A stretch of 64,000 bases of DNA from Plantactinospora sp. KBS50 (GTDB lineage: Bacteria > Actinomycetota > Actinomycetes > Mycobacteriales > Micromonosporaceae), in contig NZ_CP022961.1 of the NCBI RefSeq assembly GCF_002285795.1, positions 5,460,001 to 5,524,000 of the forward strand, in the 5' to 3' direction. How positions within the stretch are numbered: the first letter of the stretch is position 1; every line of letters starts with the position of its first letter. The notes under the pieces were generated by a model. That model was not told where the DNA came from. It did no database searches and saw only the letters and a program-made list of their open reading frames with translations. Shown here one piece after another: positions 48,744 through 58,665 of the stretch. A program made the position numbers and the translations under genes.

Positions 48744-50503
48744 GCGGCGTCGCTTTCGGCGGGTACGGGTTCCGGGGCCGCCGCCAGCGACGCCGTTGGC
48801 GCTGACGGCGACCGCTTCCCCGCGGTGCCGGCCGCCGCGGCGGCATCCCCGGTGCCAGGGGAGGCACCCGCGAAGTCCTGGTAGTACCGGGTCGAGACCT
48901 CGGCATCCAACTTGATTTCCAGCAGGGCCGGTCCGGGGGAACCGACCAGGTCGGCCACCGCCGCTTCAAGGTCCGGCACGCTGGTGACGGCCCGGGCCGG
49001 CAGGCCGAGCGCGGTGGCGGTGGCGGCGAAGTCGACCGGGTCGAACCAGGCAAGCGTGTCCGGGACGCCGTGGTGCCGGCAGATGTGCACCTCGGCGCCG
49101 TAGGCGCTGTCGTTCATCACGACCACCAGCAGCCGCAGCCCGTACCGGCGCACGCTGTCCAGTTCGGACAGCGACATCATCAGGCCGCCGTCGCCCACGA
49201 AGCAGACGGTGAGCCGCTCCGGGCGGGCCGCGGCGGCGCCGACCGCGGCCGGCAGCGCCAGGCCGATCGCGCCGAACGCCGACGGTGAGACGTAGCCGGT
49301 CGGGTCGGGCACCGGAAGGTACCGGCTGGGCACCGACATGAAGTGCCCGACGTCGACCACGAGCTGCCGCTGCGCGGGCAGGGTCCGGCGCAGGGCCAGC
49401 GTGGCGGGGTGGATGTCCAGCCGGTCGGCCGGCGCACCGGGCCGCGGCGGCGGGAACTCGGCGGCCACGTCGTAGCCGGCGATCTCGGCGGCGAGTTCGG
49501 GCGACCGGTGGACGCCGCGACCGCCGCCGGCGGCCTCGATCGCGTCGGCGAGCGCCGCCGCGGTGACCGCGGCGTCGGCGACCAGTCCGAACTGGACCGG
49601 CGTCCACCGCCCGATGGCCTCGGGATCGGTGTCGACCTGGATGACGGTGCCGGTGAACAGGGTGCCCTTCGCCGTGGTCCACCGGTTGAGACTGGCGCCG
49701 AAGACCACCACGCAGTCCGCCTCGGCGATCACCCGGCGGGCCAGGTCGGTGGCGAAGCCACCGCAGACGCCGAGGTCGTACGGGTCGGCCGCGAACAACC
49801 CCTTGGCGAACAGGCTGGTGCAGACCGCCGCGCCGGTCACCTCGGCCAGCCGGCGCAGCGCCTGCCGGGCCTCGGAGCGGACCGCGCCGCGCCCGGCCAG
49901 CAGCACCGGCCGGCGGGCCGCGGCTACGACCCGGGCCACCTCGGCCACCACCGCCTCGGCGGGTTCCACCGGTTCCGGCACCGGCGGCAGCCAGCGCTGG
50001 ACCGGTTCGCTGGTGCTGGCCATCTGCACGTCCACCGGCAGGTCGAGCAGCACCACCGTGGACCGGACGACCGCCCGGCCCAGCGCGGTGTGCAGGTCCC
50101 GCAGCGCGTGCCGGGGGTCGGTCACCTCGATCACCTCGGCGCCGGTGGCCGCCACGAGCTGACGCTGGTCGATGCGCTGCCGGTTGGTCCGGTCGGTGCG
50201 GCCGACCGCGCCGGCGAGCAGCAGCAGCGGGCTGCGGGCGCGGACCGCCTCGGTGATGGCGGTGACGGTGTTGGTCAGGCCGGGGCCGTGGGTCACGGTG
50301 CAGACGCCGAGCTGGCCGCCGGCGCGGGCGTAGCCGTCGGCCATCGCCACGGCACCGTCCTCGCGGCGGGCGGCCAGGTAGCGCACGCCGTGCTCGCGGG
50401 ACAGGCAGGTGGCCAGCGCGACGTTGCCCTCGCCGACCACGCCGAAGAGGGTGTCGATCCCGCTGTCGGCCAGGCAGGCCGCCACTGCCTCGTAGACACG
50501 CAC
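48740..50503 (-). CDS. Thiamine-diphosphate-dependent enzyme (acetolactate synthase/decarboxylase-like)
   Basis: 587 residues from GTG at 50503; GGAG lies eight bases upstream. Pyrimidine-binding domain with the conserved glutamate in [11 protein letters not shown], central domain (VLLAGRGAV) and TPP domain with the motif [20 protein letters not shown] ending near NDSAYGAE. Closest in pattern to acetolactate synthase-like and 2-keto-acid decarboxylases. The last 40 residues are Ala/Pro/Ser-rich tail. Context suggests decarboxylation or carboligation of a 2-keto acid released by the lyase. Confidence 0.87.
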   Translation of the reverse strand: MRVYEAVAACLADSGIDTLFGVVGEGNVALATCLSREHGVRYLAARREDGAVAMADGYARAGGQLGVCTVTHGPGLTNTVTAITEAVRARSPLLLLAGAVGRTDRTNRQRIDQRQLVAATGAEVIEVTDPRHALRDLHTALGRAVVRSTVVLLDLPVDVQMASTSEPVQRWLPPVPEPVEPAEAVVAEVARVVAAARRPVLLAGRGAVRSEARQALRRLAEVTGAAVCTSLFAKGLFAADPYDLGVCGGFATDLARRVIAEADCVVVFGASLNRWTTAKGTLFTGTVIQVDTDPEAIGRWTPVQFGLVADAAVTAAALADAIEAAGGGRGVHRSPELAAEIAGYDVAAEFPPPRPGAPADRLDIHPATLALRRTLPAQRQLVVDVGHFMSVPSRYLPVPDPTGYVSPSAFGAIGLALPAAVGAAAARPERLTVCFVGDGGLMMSLSELDSVRRYGLRLLVVVMNDSAYGAEVHICRHHGVPDTLAWFDPVDFAATATALGLPARAVTSVPDLEAAVADLVGSPGPALLEIKLDAEVSTRYYQDFAGASPGTGDAAAAAGTAGKRSPSAPTASLAAAPEPVPAESDAA

Positions 50504-50505
50504 GC

Positions 50506-51531
50506 TTACCACTCCGTCCCTGTGTTGATCGGTTCCGGCGGAAGCTGCTGGGTGAGCGGCGCGGCGAAGTGGCAGGCGCTCGGATGGCCGTGACCCCGCT
50601 CGGTCAGCTCGGGCGCGGTGCTGGCGCAGACCTCCTCGGCCCGCCAGCAGCGGGTCCGGAAGCGGCAGCCGGAGGGCGGGTCGGCCGGGTTGGGTACGTC
50701 TCCGCGCAGCACGATCCGCCGCTGCTGTTCCGGGTCGGGCGCCGGCACCGCCGAAAGCATCGCCTGGGTGTACGGATGGGTCGCCCCGTCGAACACCTCG
50801 TTCACCGGTCCGGTCTCCACGAACCCGCCCAGGTACATCACGGCCACCTGGTCGGCCAGGAACGGCACCAGGGACAGGTCGTGGGTGATGAACAGGTAGC
50901 TGATCCCCAGCTCGGCCTGGAGGCGGCGCAGCAGGTTGACGATCTGCGCCTGCATGGAGACGTCCAACGCGGACAGCGGCTCGTCGAGGATCAGCAGTTC
51001 GGGCCGCGCGGCCAGGGCTCGGGCGATGTTCACCCGCTGGCGTTGACCGCCGGAGAGCGACCCGGGGTACCGGTCGAGCAGCGAGTCGCCGAGCCCGACG
51101 CGTTCGAGCAGTTCGACGGCGGCGGCCGTGCGGTCGGCCGGGCGGATGTCGGGAAAGGCCAGCCACGGTTCGGTGACCGTGTCCCGCACGGTGCGCCGCG
51201 GGTTCAGCGAGCCGTACGGGTCCTGCAGCACGATCTGGATCCGGCGGCGCAACGCGCGGCTGCGCCGCCGGTCGGCCCGGAAGATGTCCTGGCCGGCGAA
51301 GAAGATCCGGCCGCCGGTCGGGCGTTCGAACCGCAGCAGCATCTTGGCCAGGGTGGACTTGCCGCAGCCGGACTCGCCGACCACCGCCAGCGTGCTGCCG
51401 GCGGCCAGTTCGAAGCTGACCCGGTCCACGGCCTGCAACTGCGCCCGCGGCCCGAGGCCGCGGCGGCTCCGCTGACCCGGGTACGCCTTGCTCACCGCGT
51501 CGACGCGCAGCAGCGGTTCGGTCTGCGTCAC
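50506..51531 (-). CDS. ABC importer ATPase, OppF/DppF type
   Basis: 341 residues; GTG overlaps the preceding ATPase stop (GTGA). Walker [10 protein letters not shown], signature [15 protein letters not shown], Walker [13 protein letters not shown], and the C-terminal Opp extension with a Cys cluster ([16 protein letters not shown]) typical of iron-sulfur-bearing OppF/DppF. Energises uptake of the dipeptide-like solute captured by the binding protein. Confidence 0.95.
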   Translation of the reverse strand: MTQTEPLLRVDAVSKAYPGQRSRRGLGPRAQLQAVDRVSFELAAGSTLAVVGESGCGKSTLAKMLLRFERPTGGRIFFAGQDIFRADRRRSRALRRRIQIVLQDPYGSLNPRRTVRDTVTEPWLAFPDIRPADRTAAAVELLERVGLGDSLLDRYPGSLSGGQRQRVNIARALAARPELLILDEPLSALDVSMQAQIVNLLRRLQAELGISYLFITHDLSLVPFLADQVAVMYLGGFVETGPVNEVFDGATHPYTQAMLSAVPAPDPEQQRRIVLRGDVPNPADPPSGCRFRTRCWRAEEVCASTAPELTERGHGHPSACHFAAPLTQQLPPEPINTGTEW

Positions 51532-52583
51532 AGGTCCTCCCCGAGGATTCCTTCGACGAGCACGCTTGTGGCGTGGTGGCAGGCGCTGGCCCGGCCGGGG
51601 CTCACCGACAGCAGCGGCGGCTCGGACTCCCGGCAGATCTCGGTCGCGTTGGCGCAGCGCGGGGCGAACGGGCAGCCCGGCGGCAGCCGGCGCGGATCCG
51701 GCGGCGCGCCCTTGATGGTGTACAACCGCCGGTCGGCCCGGTTCCGGCCGCGGATGGAGGCCATCAACCCCCGGGTGTACGGGTGGGCCGGTGCCCGGTA
51801 CACCTCGGCGAGCGGGCCGGTCTCCACGATCCGGCCGGCGTACATCACCGCGATCTTCCTGGTCGCCGCGGCGGCGACGCCGAGGTCGTGGGTGATCAGC
51901 AGCAGGCTCAGCCCCTCCTGCTCCAGCAGGTGCTGCAACAGCTCCATGATCTGCGCCTGGATGGTGACGTCCAGCGCGGTTGTCGGTTCGTCGGCGATCA
52001 CCAGTTGCGGGCGCAACGCCAACGCCATGGCGATCACCACCCGCTGCCGCATGCCGCCGGAGAACTGGTGCGGGTAGTCGCCGAGCCGCCGGTGCGCGTG
52101 CGGGATCTGCACCAGCGACATGACCTCCAGGGTCCGGCGCCGGGCCTCGGCCCGGGAACAGCCCTGGTGCTTGCGGAACAGCTCACCGATCTGGAATCCC
52201 ACGGTGAGCACCGGGTTGAGCGCGGCCAGCGCCTCCTGGAAGATCATCGCGATGCCGGAGCCGCGGACGGCCCGGCGCTGCGACTCGGGCAGGGCCAGCA
52301 GGTCGCGGTCCTGGAAGCGGATGCTTCCGCGGGTGACCCGGCCGGGCGGGCGCAGGATGCCGATGATGGTCCGGGCGGTGGCGGACTTCCCGGATCCGGA
52401 CTCGCCGACCAGCGCGAGCGAGTCGCCGGCGGCCATCTCCAGGCTGATGCCGCGTACCGCCGGCACCCGGCCCGGACCGGTGCCGAACTCGACCCACAGG
52501 TCCTGCACGGCCAGCAGCGGCGGCTGGGCCGGCCGCGGTGTCGCAGCGGTCTGCGGTGCCACTCTGCCGTCAGTCACGGCCAC
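51528..52583 (-). CDS. ABC importer ATPase, OppD/DppD type
   Basis: 351 residues, GTG start. Walker [10 protein letters not shown], signature [15 protein letters not shown], Walker [13 protein letters not shown] and C-terminal oligopeptide extension with [14 protein letters not shown]. Pairs with the downstream OppF-type subunit. Overlaps the permease gene by 14 bases. Confidence 0.95.
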   Translation of the reverse strand: MAVTDGRVAPQTAATPRPAQPPLLAVQDLWVEFGTGPGRVPAVRGISLEMAAGDSLALVGESGSGKSATARTIIGILRPPGRVTRGSIRFQDRDLLALPESQRRAVRGSGIAMIFQEALAALNPVLTVGFQIGELFRKHQGCSRAEARRRTLEVMSLVQIPHAHRRLGDYPHQFSGGMRQRVVIAMALALRPQLVIADEPTTALDVTIQAQIMELLQHLLEQEGLSLLLITHDLGVAAAATRKIAVMYAGRIVETGPLAEVYRAPAHPYTRGLMASIRGRNRADRRLYTIKGAPPDPRRLPPGCPFAPRCANATEICRESEPPLLSVSPGRASACHHATSVLVEGILGEDL

Positions 52584-53517
52584 TCCCCTCCGCCGACGCC
52601 GCCTGCGGCGGGACGGTCTCGTGCGACGCGCCGGGCTGCCGGCCGAGCAGCCGCAGCAGCAGCCGGGGCCGGTCGTGACTGGCCTTCAGCGTGGCCCGGG
52701 CCGGGTCGAGGGCGTCGCGCATCCCGTCGGCCAGCAGGTTGAAGGCCATCACGGTGGCCAGGATCGCCAGGCCGGGAAAGAGGGTCAGCCACGGCGCGTC
52801 GAGCAGGTAGGCGCGACCGTCGGAGAGCATCGACCCCCAACTCGCGGCCGGGGGCTGCACGCCCACGCCGAGGAAGCTCAGCGCGGCCTCGATGTTGACC
52901 CCGATGCCGACGGCCAGGCTGGCGTAGGCGATCACCGGGGTCGCCGCGTTCGGCACGATGTGCCGCCACAGCACGGGCGCGCGGTTGCCCCAGATCGCCC
53001 GCGCCGCGGTGACGTAGTCGCGGCCCATCACGTCCAGCACCCCGCCGCGCATCAGCCGGGCGAACTGCGGCAGCCGGGTGACCCCGACGATCACGATCAG
53101 CATGGGCACGCTGGAGCCGACGACGAAGGCCAGCACGATCGCCAGGATCAGGAACGGGAACGCGAAGGCGACGTCCATGAGCCGCATCAGCGCCTCGTCG
53201 ACGAAGCCGCGCAGGTAGCCGGCGATGGCGCCGATCAGGCCGCCGGCCAGCAGGGCCAGCAGGCAGCCGCAGACCGCCACCAGCAACGACACCCGGGCTC
53301 CGGCGACCATGCGGGAGAGCACGTCCCGGCCGAACTGGTCGGTGCCGAGCAGGTGGCCGGCGCTGCCCGGGCCCAGCAGCCGGTCCGGCGAGGTGGCCTC
53401 CGGCGGGTAGGGCACGACGAACGGGCCGAGCAGCGCCGTGGCGGCCACCACCACGACCAGGATCAGCCCGATCCGCCCGGTGCTGTCCCGCCAGACGGCG
53501 GAGAGTACGCGCGCCAT
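52570..53517 (-). CDS. ABC importer permease, OppC/DppC type
   Basis: 315 residues with an N-terminal OppC_N segment, about six membrane helices and the EAA-like loop RAIWGNRAPVLWRHIVPN. LLGTDQFGRDVLSRM is the usual DppC signature. Starts 10 bases after the first permease gene. Confidence 0.94.
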   Translation of the reverse strand: MARVLSAVWRDSTGRIGLILVVVVAATALLGPFVVPYPPEATSPDRLLGPGSAGHLLGTDQFGRDVLSRMVAGARVSLLVAVCGCLLALLAGGLIGAIAGYLRGFVDEALMRLMDVAFAFPFLILAIVLAFVVGSSVPMLIVIVGVTRLPQFARLMRGGVLDVMGRDYVTAARAIWGNRAPVLWRHIVPNAATPVIAYASLAVGIGVNIEAALSFLGVGVQPPAASWGSMLSDGRAYLLDAPWLTLFPGLAILATVMAFNLLADGMRDALDPARATLKASHDRPRLLLRLLGRQPGASHETVPPQAASAEGSGRD

Positions 53518-53527
53518 TCTGTTGCCC

Positions 53528-54459
53528 CTAACCGAGCCGGATCCGCGGATCGATCAACGAATAGAGCAGGTCGGTCACGAAGTTGACCAGGACGAAGCCG
53601 ACCGCGATGACCAGCACGCAGCCCTGCATGATCGGGAAGTCCCGCTGGCTGATGCTCTGCATCAGCAACTGGCCGAGTCCCGGCAGCGCGAAGATGCTCT
53701 CGGTGATGACGGCGCCGCCGAGCAGGACGCCGAACTGCAACCCGATCACGGTGACGACCGGCACCAGCGCGTTGCGGACGCCGTGCGTCCAGAGCACCCG
53801 CCGGGCGGCCAGGCCCTTCGCCCGGGCGGTGTCGATGTACGACTCGCCGAGGCACTCGATCACGGCCGAACGCGTGGTCCGGGCGACGATGCCGGCGAAC
53901 CCGGCGCCGATCGCGGCGCAGGGCAGCACCAGCGCGGTCACCCCGTAGTCCCGCACCGAGCCGCCGGCGGGGAACAGGCGCAGTTCCAGGGCCAGGTACT
54001 CGATCAGCAACAGGCCGAGCCAGTAGACCGGGACGGAGACCCCGACCAGGGCGAGCAGCCGGCTGACCTGGTCCCAGATCGACCCGGCCCGCACGGCGGC
54101 GAGGACCCCCATCGGGATGCCGGCGGCGATCCCGAAGAACATGCCGCCGAAGGCCAGTTGCAGGGTGGTGGGCAACCGTTCGACCAGGATCTCCAGGACC
54201 GGCTGGCGGCTGAACAGCGAGGTGCCCAGGTCGCCCTGGAGCACGTTGCCCAGCCAGGTCAGGTACTGCACGTACAGCGGCTGGTCCAGGTTGAGCTGGC
54301 GACGGATCACCTCCGCGCCCTCGGGGTGTAGTCGGTGCCCATGATGAGCTGGACCGGGTCGCCCGGAGTCAGATGGATCAGCCCGAAGACGAGCACCGTC
54401 ACGCCGATGAGCACCGGCAACAGCGACAGGATGCGCCTGAGCAGCAACGCGAGCGACAC
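53528..54459 (-). CDS. ABC importer permease, OppB/DppB type (apparent frameshift near 54323)
   Basis: A GTG at 54459 with GGAGG upstream opens a normal N-terminus (SLALLLRRILSLLPVLIGVT, then LTPGDP and IMGTDY). The frame breaks at YTP and resumes one base out as EGAEVIRRQLNLDQP, continuing to a normal C-terminus DPRIRLG. Adding one base to the G4 run at 54323-54326 (plus strand) gives a 310-residue DppB-type permease with six helices and the EAA loop ARAKGLAARRVLWTHGVRN. A sequencing deletion is more likely than a real mutation, since the rest of the operon is intact. Confidence 0.88.
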
Positions 54460-54509
54460 ACGACCTCCGTTTCCGTTGCGCGGACCGACCGTTCCCGGTC
54501 GTCATCGGT

Positions 54510-54562
54510 GCTCGGGTGGATCGCCGACCCCCCCTTGAAGATCCGCGGCGATCCACCCGAGC
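54510..54562. terminator. Intercistronic hairpin between binding protein and permease genes
   Basis: A perfect 17-bp stem (54510-54526 with 54546-54562) around a 19-base loop lies in the gap after the solute-binding protein gene. Such hairpins commonly stabilise or attenuate the message so that binding protein exceeds permease. Confidence 0.8.
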
Positions 54563-54585
54563 TGCTACGACCGTGCAGCCGTTGC

Positions 54586-56220
54586 CTACTGCCGCACGCT
54601 CATCGGCTGGAGCTGGATCAGGTCGAAGACCGCCGAGGACCATCCCTCGACGTGGTCACTGACCAGCGATGCCCGGTTCCAGTAGTTGAGCAGCAACTGC
54701 GGCGGGTCGTCGTTGAGCATCCGGCTCACCTCGGCCCACCTGGGCTTGACCGCCTCGTCCCGCTCGCCGCCCCAGTCCGAGTCCTTGGCCGTGTCGACCA
54801 TCAGCTTCTCGATGTCGGGCCGCTGGGCGCCGCCCTCCTTGTTGAAGTCGCTGCGGTTGAGCGGCCCTGCGGCGGCGTACTGGTAGTTGGCGAACTCGTA
54901 GGCGGTGCCCCGGATCGGGGTGATCCGGTACATCGCGGCCGGACCGAGCCACTTGTCCGGGCCCTTGGTGGTGATGCCGGAGAGCGTCGTGTACTCGACC
55001 GGCTTCACCTCCATCTCGACGCCGATCTCCCGCAGCTGCGCCTGGATCGCGGTCGCCTGGTCGAGGAAGAGCTGGTCCTGAAGCACCATGGCGGTGAACT
55101 TCAGCGGCCTGCTCTCATCGAACCCCGCCTTGGCCAGCAGTTGCTTGGCCTGATCCGGGTCGTACGGCGCGTCGATCGACGGGTCGTGCGCCCAGTGCCA
55201 CGGCGGGAACAGGTCCCCGGCGGCGGTGGCGTGACCGTAGAAGAAGTCCTCGACCAGCGCCTTGCGGTTGATCCCCAGGGAGATCGCCTTGCGCACGTCC
55301 CGCTTGTCGAACGGTGGCATCGAGGTCTTGAACACCATCAGGGTCTGGTCCGACCCCTCCAGCTCCTTGATCTCGATCCCGTCGGCGTCCTTGAACGACT
55401 GCAGGTCCTTGTAGGCCGGCTGGATGACGGCGTCCACCTGACCGCCGCGCAGCGCGGCCAGCCGCGCCGAGACATCCGGAATGACCCGGAAGACCACCTC
55501 GTCGACCTGCGCCTCACCCTGCGGCGAGTGCGCCTTCTCCGCCTTGCGGACGGTGACGTGGTCGCCCTTGACCCACTCGGTGACCTCGAAGGGGCCGGTG
55601 CCGGACCAGACCGTCGTGCCGTACCCCTCCTGCTCCACGACCGCCTTCTCGACGATCTTCGGGTGGTTACCGGAGAGCAGCGACATCAGGATCGGGTACG
55701 GCTCCTTCGTCTTGATCACCACGGTACGGTCGTTCTCCGCGGTCACCGAGGCGATGCTGTTCTTGTAGAGCGCACCGAAGGACGCCTGCTCGTCGGTCAT
55801 CAGACGGTTGAAGGTGTAGACCACGTCGTCGGCGGTGACCGCCGTACCGGTGTTGAAGGTCATCCCCTCGCGGAGGGTGAACCGGTACGTCAGGTCGTCC
55901 GGACGTTCGGGCATGTCCGCCAGACCGGCGACGATCTCCCGGTAGTCGGTGCTGCGGTTGAGCAGCCCGTCCTGGGTGTTGGTCAGGATCCGGATCCCGA
56001 TGCCCGGATCGATGATTTCGTTCAGGGACCTCGGGTCACCCTCAATGGCGATCACGAGACGGTTGCCCCGCGATCCGCTCGCTCCCCCGCCGCCGCACGC
56101 GGCGAGCAGGCTCGGGCTGAGCGCGAACAGGCCGGCCAGCGTGCCGCCGCGCAGCAGACCCCGCCGGGTGAGTGTGACCTGACCACCGCCGGACGGCGGC
56201 TTCACCGGTGCGTCGTCCAT
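54586..56220 (-). CDS. Solute-binding lipoprotein, SBP family 5 (dipeptide/oligopeptide type)
   Basis: 544 residues from ATG at 56220 with GAGGGG upstream. Signal: twin-arginine TRRGLLRGG near residue 19, hydrophobic stretch, then lipobox LLAAC, so a Tat-exported lipoprotein. The mature domain shows family 5 features such as GDPRSLNEIIDP, LREGMTFNTGTAVTADDVVY and DKRDVRKAISLGINRKALVE. Captures the transported compound outside the cell; the ligand may be a peptide, an opine-like or an amide compound given the adjacent amidohydrolase. Confidence 0.94.
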   Translation of the reverse strand: MDDAPVKPPSGGGQVTLTRRGLLRGGTLAGLFALSPSLLAACGGGGASGSRGNRLVIAIEGDPRSLNEIIDPGIGIRILTNTQDGLLNRSTDYREIVAGLADMPERPDDLTYRFTLREGMTFNTGTAVTADDVVYTFNRLMTDEQASFGALYKNSIASVTAENDRTVVIKTKEPYPILMSLLSGNHPKIVEKAVVEQEGYGTTVWSGTGPFEVTEWVKGDHVTVRKAEKAHSPQGEAQVDEVVFRVIPDVSARLAALRGGQVDAVIQPAYKDLQSFKDADGIEIKELEGSDQTLMVFKTSMPPFDKRDVRKAISLGINRKALVEDFFYGHATAAGDLFPPWHWAHDPSIDAPYDPDQAKQLLAKAGFDESRPLKFTAMVLQDQLFLDQATAIQAQLREIGVEMEVKPVEYTTLSGITTKGPDKWLGPAAMYRITPIRGTAYEFANYQYAAAGPLNRSDFNKEGGAQRPDIEKLMVDTAKDSDWGGERDEAVKPRWAEVSRMLNDDPPQLLLNYWNRASLVSDHVEGWSSAVFDLIQLQPMSVRQ

Positions 56221-56251
56221 CCTGAAAACCCCTCTATTGAGGCTCGTGTGA

Positions 56252-57481
56252 TCAGTTGGAGTTGGGCCCGAGATTGGCCAGCAACTCCGTCGGGTCGTAC
56301 GCCGTACCGCCCTTGAAGACCAGGCTCGGCTCATCGCAGACCAACAGGTCCTGCCGCGGGTCACGGTCGAGCACCACCAGGTCGGCGAACTTGCCGGCCT
56401 CGATGGAACCGATCTTGTCCTCGATGTGCAGCACCTTGGCACCGTTGATGGTGCCGGCCAGCAGGACGTCCATGTTCGACATTCCGGCGTTGGCCATGTG
56501 GAACATCTCCCGGCCCATCTCGCCGGCCACGTCCGTGCCGACGCCGCAGCGCAGCTTGCCCGCGACCGCCAGGCCGAAGATGCCGTTCTGCTCCTCCGCC
56601 TTCTTGCGGCAGACCTCGATGAGCCACTGCGGGCGGCGCAGTTCCAGACCCCGTTCGGCGATCATGTGCGACTCGTCGAGGGTCGGGACCAGGTAGGCGC
56701 CGCTCTTGTCGATCAGCTCGACCGACTCCTCGTCCATCAGAGCGCCGTGCTCGATGGTGTCCACCCCGGCGGCGAGAGCGATCTTGATGGCCGCCGGCGG
56801 GTGCGCGTGGCAGGCCACGGTCTTGCCGGACTTGTGCGCCTCGTCCACCGCGGCCCGGATCTCCTCCTCGGTGAGCTGGGCCGCCCACGGGTGGTCGTTG
56901 CCGAGCGAGACGAATCCGCCGCTCGCCATGATCTTGATGACGTCGGCGCCGTCCTTGAGCTGCTGCCGGGCCGCCGCCCGCACCGCGTCCGGGCCGTCCG
57001 CCTCGATCGCGAGGCCGGCACCGTGCCCGCCGGTCATCGCGATCGGCGAACCCGAGGGGTAGATCCGCGGGCCGATCAGCTGCCCGGACTCCACCGCGTC
57101 GCGCAGCCCGATGTTCGTCCCGGCCTTCGCGCCGGTGTCCCGGACCGTGGTCACCCCGCGGGCCAGCGAGATCAGCACGTTGCGGGTACCGCGGATGATC
57201 CCGTACGACAGGGGCTGGTGCAGTCGCTCCTGGAAGGACCCGCTGCCGCGGTGGTTGTCCAGGTGCTCGTGCAGGTTGACCAGGCCGGGGATGATCCACT
57301 TACCGGTCGCGTCGACGACCGTGGTGGAGCGTTCCGACCGGGCCGCCACAAGATCGAACCCGGCGGCCGGGCGTACCTCGGTGATCTTGTCGCCCTCGAC
57401 GACGATGACCGAGTCGGGAATGGATTCGGCACCCACGCAGGTAATTGCCTCGGCGCCGTGGATGATGGTGCGCTCTGCCAT
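56252..57481 (-). CDS. Metal-dependent amidohydrolase
   Basis: 409 residues from ATG at 57481 with GAGAGGGA upstream. Amidohydrolase fold: N-terminal beta-sandwich, HEHLDNH metal ligands near residue 68 (HxH), a lysine in DVIKIMASGG that may be carboxylated, CHAHPPAA and the late aspartate in GVGTDVAGE. Resembles the imidazolonepropionase/Xaa-Pro dipeptidase-related group of cyclic-amide and dipeptide hydrolases. Located between the lyase and importer genes, it probably performs the first hydrolytic step on the imported compound. Confidence 0.88.
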   Translation of the reverse strand: MAERTIIHGAEAITCVGAESIPDSVIVVEGDKITEVRPAAGFDLVAARSERSTTVVDATGKWIIPGLVNLHEHLDNHRGSGSFQERLHQPLSYGIIRGTRNVLISLARGVTTVRDTGAKAGTNIGLRDAVESGQLIGPRIYPSGSPIAMTGGHGAGLAIEADGPDAVRAAARQQLKDGADVIKIMASGGFVSLGNDHPWAAQLTEEEIRAAVDEAHKSGKTVACHAHPPAAIKIALAAGVDTIEHGALMDEESVELIDKSGAYLVPTLDESHMIAERGLELRRPQWLIEVCRKKAEEQNGIFGLAVAGKLRCGVGTDVAGEMGREMFHMANAGMSNMDVLLAGTINGAKVLHIEDKIGSIEAGKFADLVVLDRDPRQDLLVCDEPSLVFKGGTAYDPTELLANLGPNSN

Positions 57482-57513
57482 TTCAGTTCCCTCTCGTGTA
57501 CGTACGGAAGACC

Positions 57514-58392
57514 TCAACCAGCTTTTGGCTGGACCGCTTCGTGAGCACCTGCAAACAGCTCTGCATCCGCTATTCCGACCAGTTCGTAGATCTCGCCGGG
57601 TGGCACCATCCGGTCGAAGAGCGGCTCCAGCCGCGCATCCTCGCGGATATGGGTGTACGCCTCACGCAGCGCGTGCGCGGCTGCCTGAAGCGGGGTCAGC
57701 GGATAACAGATCGTTGCGTATCCGGCAGCGGCCAGCTCTGCCGGTGGTATCGGTGGAATCTTCGCTCCCCGCGACACGTGGGTCATCTTCGGACCGGGTA
57801 TCCGATTTGCCGCGTCCTCCAGTTCTTCCCGGCTGTGCAGGTCGAACAGGAAAACCGCGTCGGCCCCGGCCTCCCGGTAGGCCCTGGCGCGCTCGACAAC
57901 GTCGTCGATCGTGCCGCAGGCACGTACATCCGTCCGGGCGACGATGCAGAAGTCGGGATCCGTCCGAGCCGCTGCCGCCGCCGAAATTCGGGCGACCATC
58001 TCCTGCGCGGAGACTACCTCGATGCCGCTGAGCAGGCCACATCTCTTCTGGGCCACTTGATCTTCGATATGCATGGCCGCGATTCCCGCGGCCTCGAACT
58101 CCTGCACCGACCGCTGGATGTTCAGTACCCCGCCATAACCGGTGTCGGCGTCAACCATCACCGGCAAAGACGTTCCGCGGATGATCGCCCGCGCCCGCTC
58201 AACTACTTCCGTAAGGGTCAGAAATCCAAGATCCGGATATCCGTGAGTGACCGACACGCCGGCTCCGGTAATAGTGACAGCCTCGAATCCACTCTCCTGC
58301 GCAATGGCCGCGGAGAGTCCGTCGTAAACGCCTGGAATCACCGTCGGGCCGGACTCCTCAAGTAGATTCCTGAACCTTGTCGTTACCTTCAT
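57514..58392 (-). CDS. Isocitrate lyase/PEP mutase superfamily lyase
   Basis: 292 residues from ATG at 58392 with a very strong GGGGAGGTGAG site. TIM-barrel motifs: PGVYDGLSA, VDADTGYGG (metal binding), IEDQVAQKRCG and ARTDVRACG. The KRCG catalytic-loop cysteine marks a C-C lyase (2-methylisocitrate lyase, 2,3-dimethylmalate lyase, oxaloacetate decarboxylase group); the histidine usually next (KRCGH) is leucine here. It lacks the EDK...NS motif of PEP mutase, so phosphonate synthesis is not implied. First gene of the operon. Confidence 0.87.
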   Translation of the reverse strand: MKVTTRFRNLLEESGPTVIPGVYDGLSAAIAQESGFEAVTITGAGVSVTHGYPDLGFLTLTEVVERARAIIRGTSLPVMVDADTGYGGVLNIQRSVQEFEAAGIAAMHIEDQVAQKRCGLLSGIEVVSAQEMVARISAAAAARTDPDFCIVARTDVRACGTIDDVVERARAYREAGADAVFLFDLHSREELEDAANRIPGPKMTHVSRGAKIPPIPPAELAAAGYATICYPLTPLQAAAHALREAYTHIREDARLEPLFDRMVPPGEIYELVGIADAELFAGAHEAVQPKAG

Positions 58393-58665
58393 TGATCTCA
58401 CCTCCCCTTGCATTCGATTGCTCCCGGGAAGCTCTTGACCCGCGCTTCATGGCAGTCTTTCACCGGAGCCGGGGAAAGTGGTTCGATAGCTTCGATCTAC
58501 TCATTCACCCCATCGATCAGGGAAACCCAAAGTGGCGCCGGAATTACGTTGGGTGACGATGCATCGACGCTCGGCCACACCGACCCGGGGAATCGGTCGC
58601 CACGCTCTGTCAAAGCGCAGGCCAGCGCAGTAATCTGCCAGCCAACGACCCCCGAAGGAGGGCCG
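58393..58665. promoter_or_regulatory. Divergent promoter region, catabolic operon/LysR
   Basis: 273 bp between the lyase and the LysR gene. A TCGA-N5-TCGA dyad occurs around 58482-58496 and could form part of a LysR T-N11-A site. No firm -35/-10 pair is visible. The strong ribosome sites at both edges confirm the two starts. Confidence 0.45.

Noticed and set aside
47529-50503. Formyl-CoA transferase plus oxalyl-CoA decarboxylase (oxalate degradation)
   Set aside because: The thiamine enzyme shows general acetolactate-synthase-like features with no oxalyl-CoA-specific marker I can identify, and the rest of the operon does not fit oxalate.
57514-58392. PEP mutase and, with the thiamine enzyme as phosphonopyruvate decarboxylase, a phosphonate pathway
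   Set aside because: The EDK...NS motif of PEP mutase is absent and the lyase cysteine motif KRCG is present.
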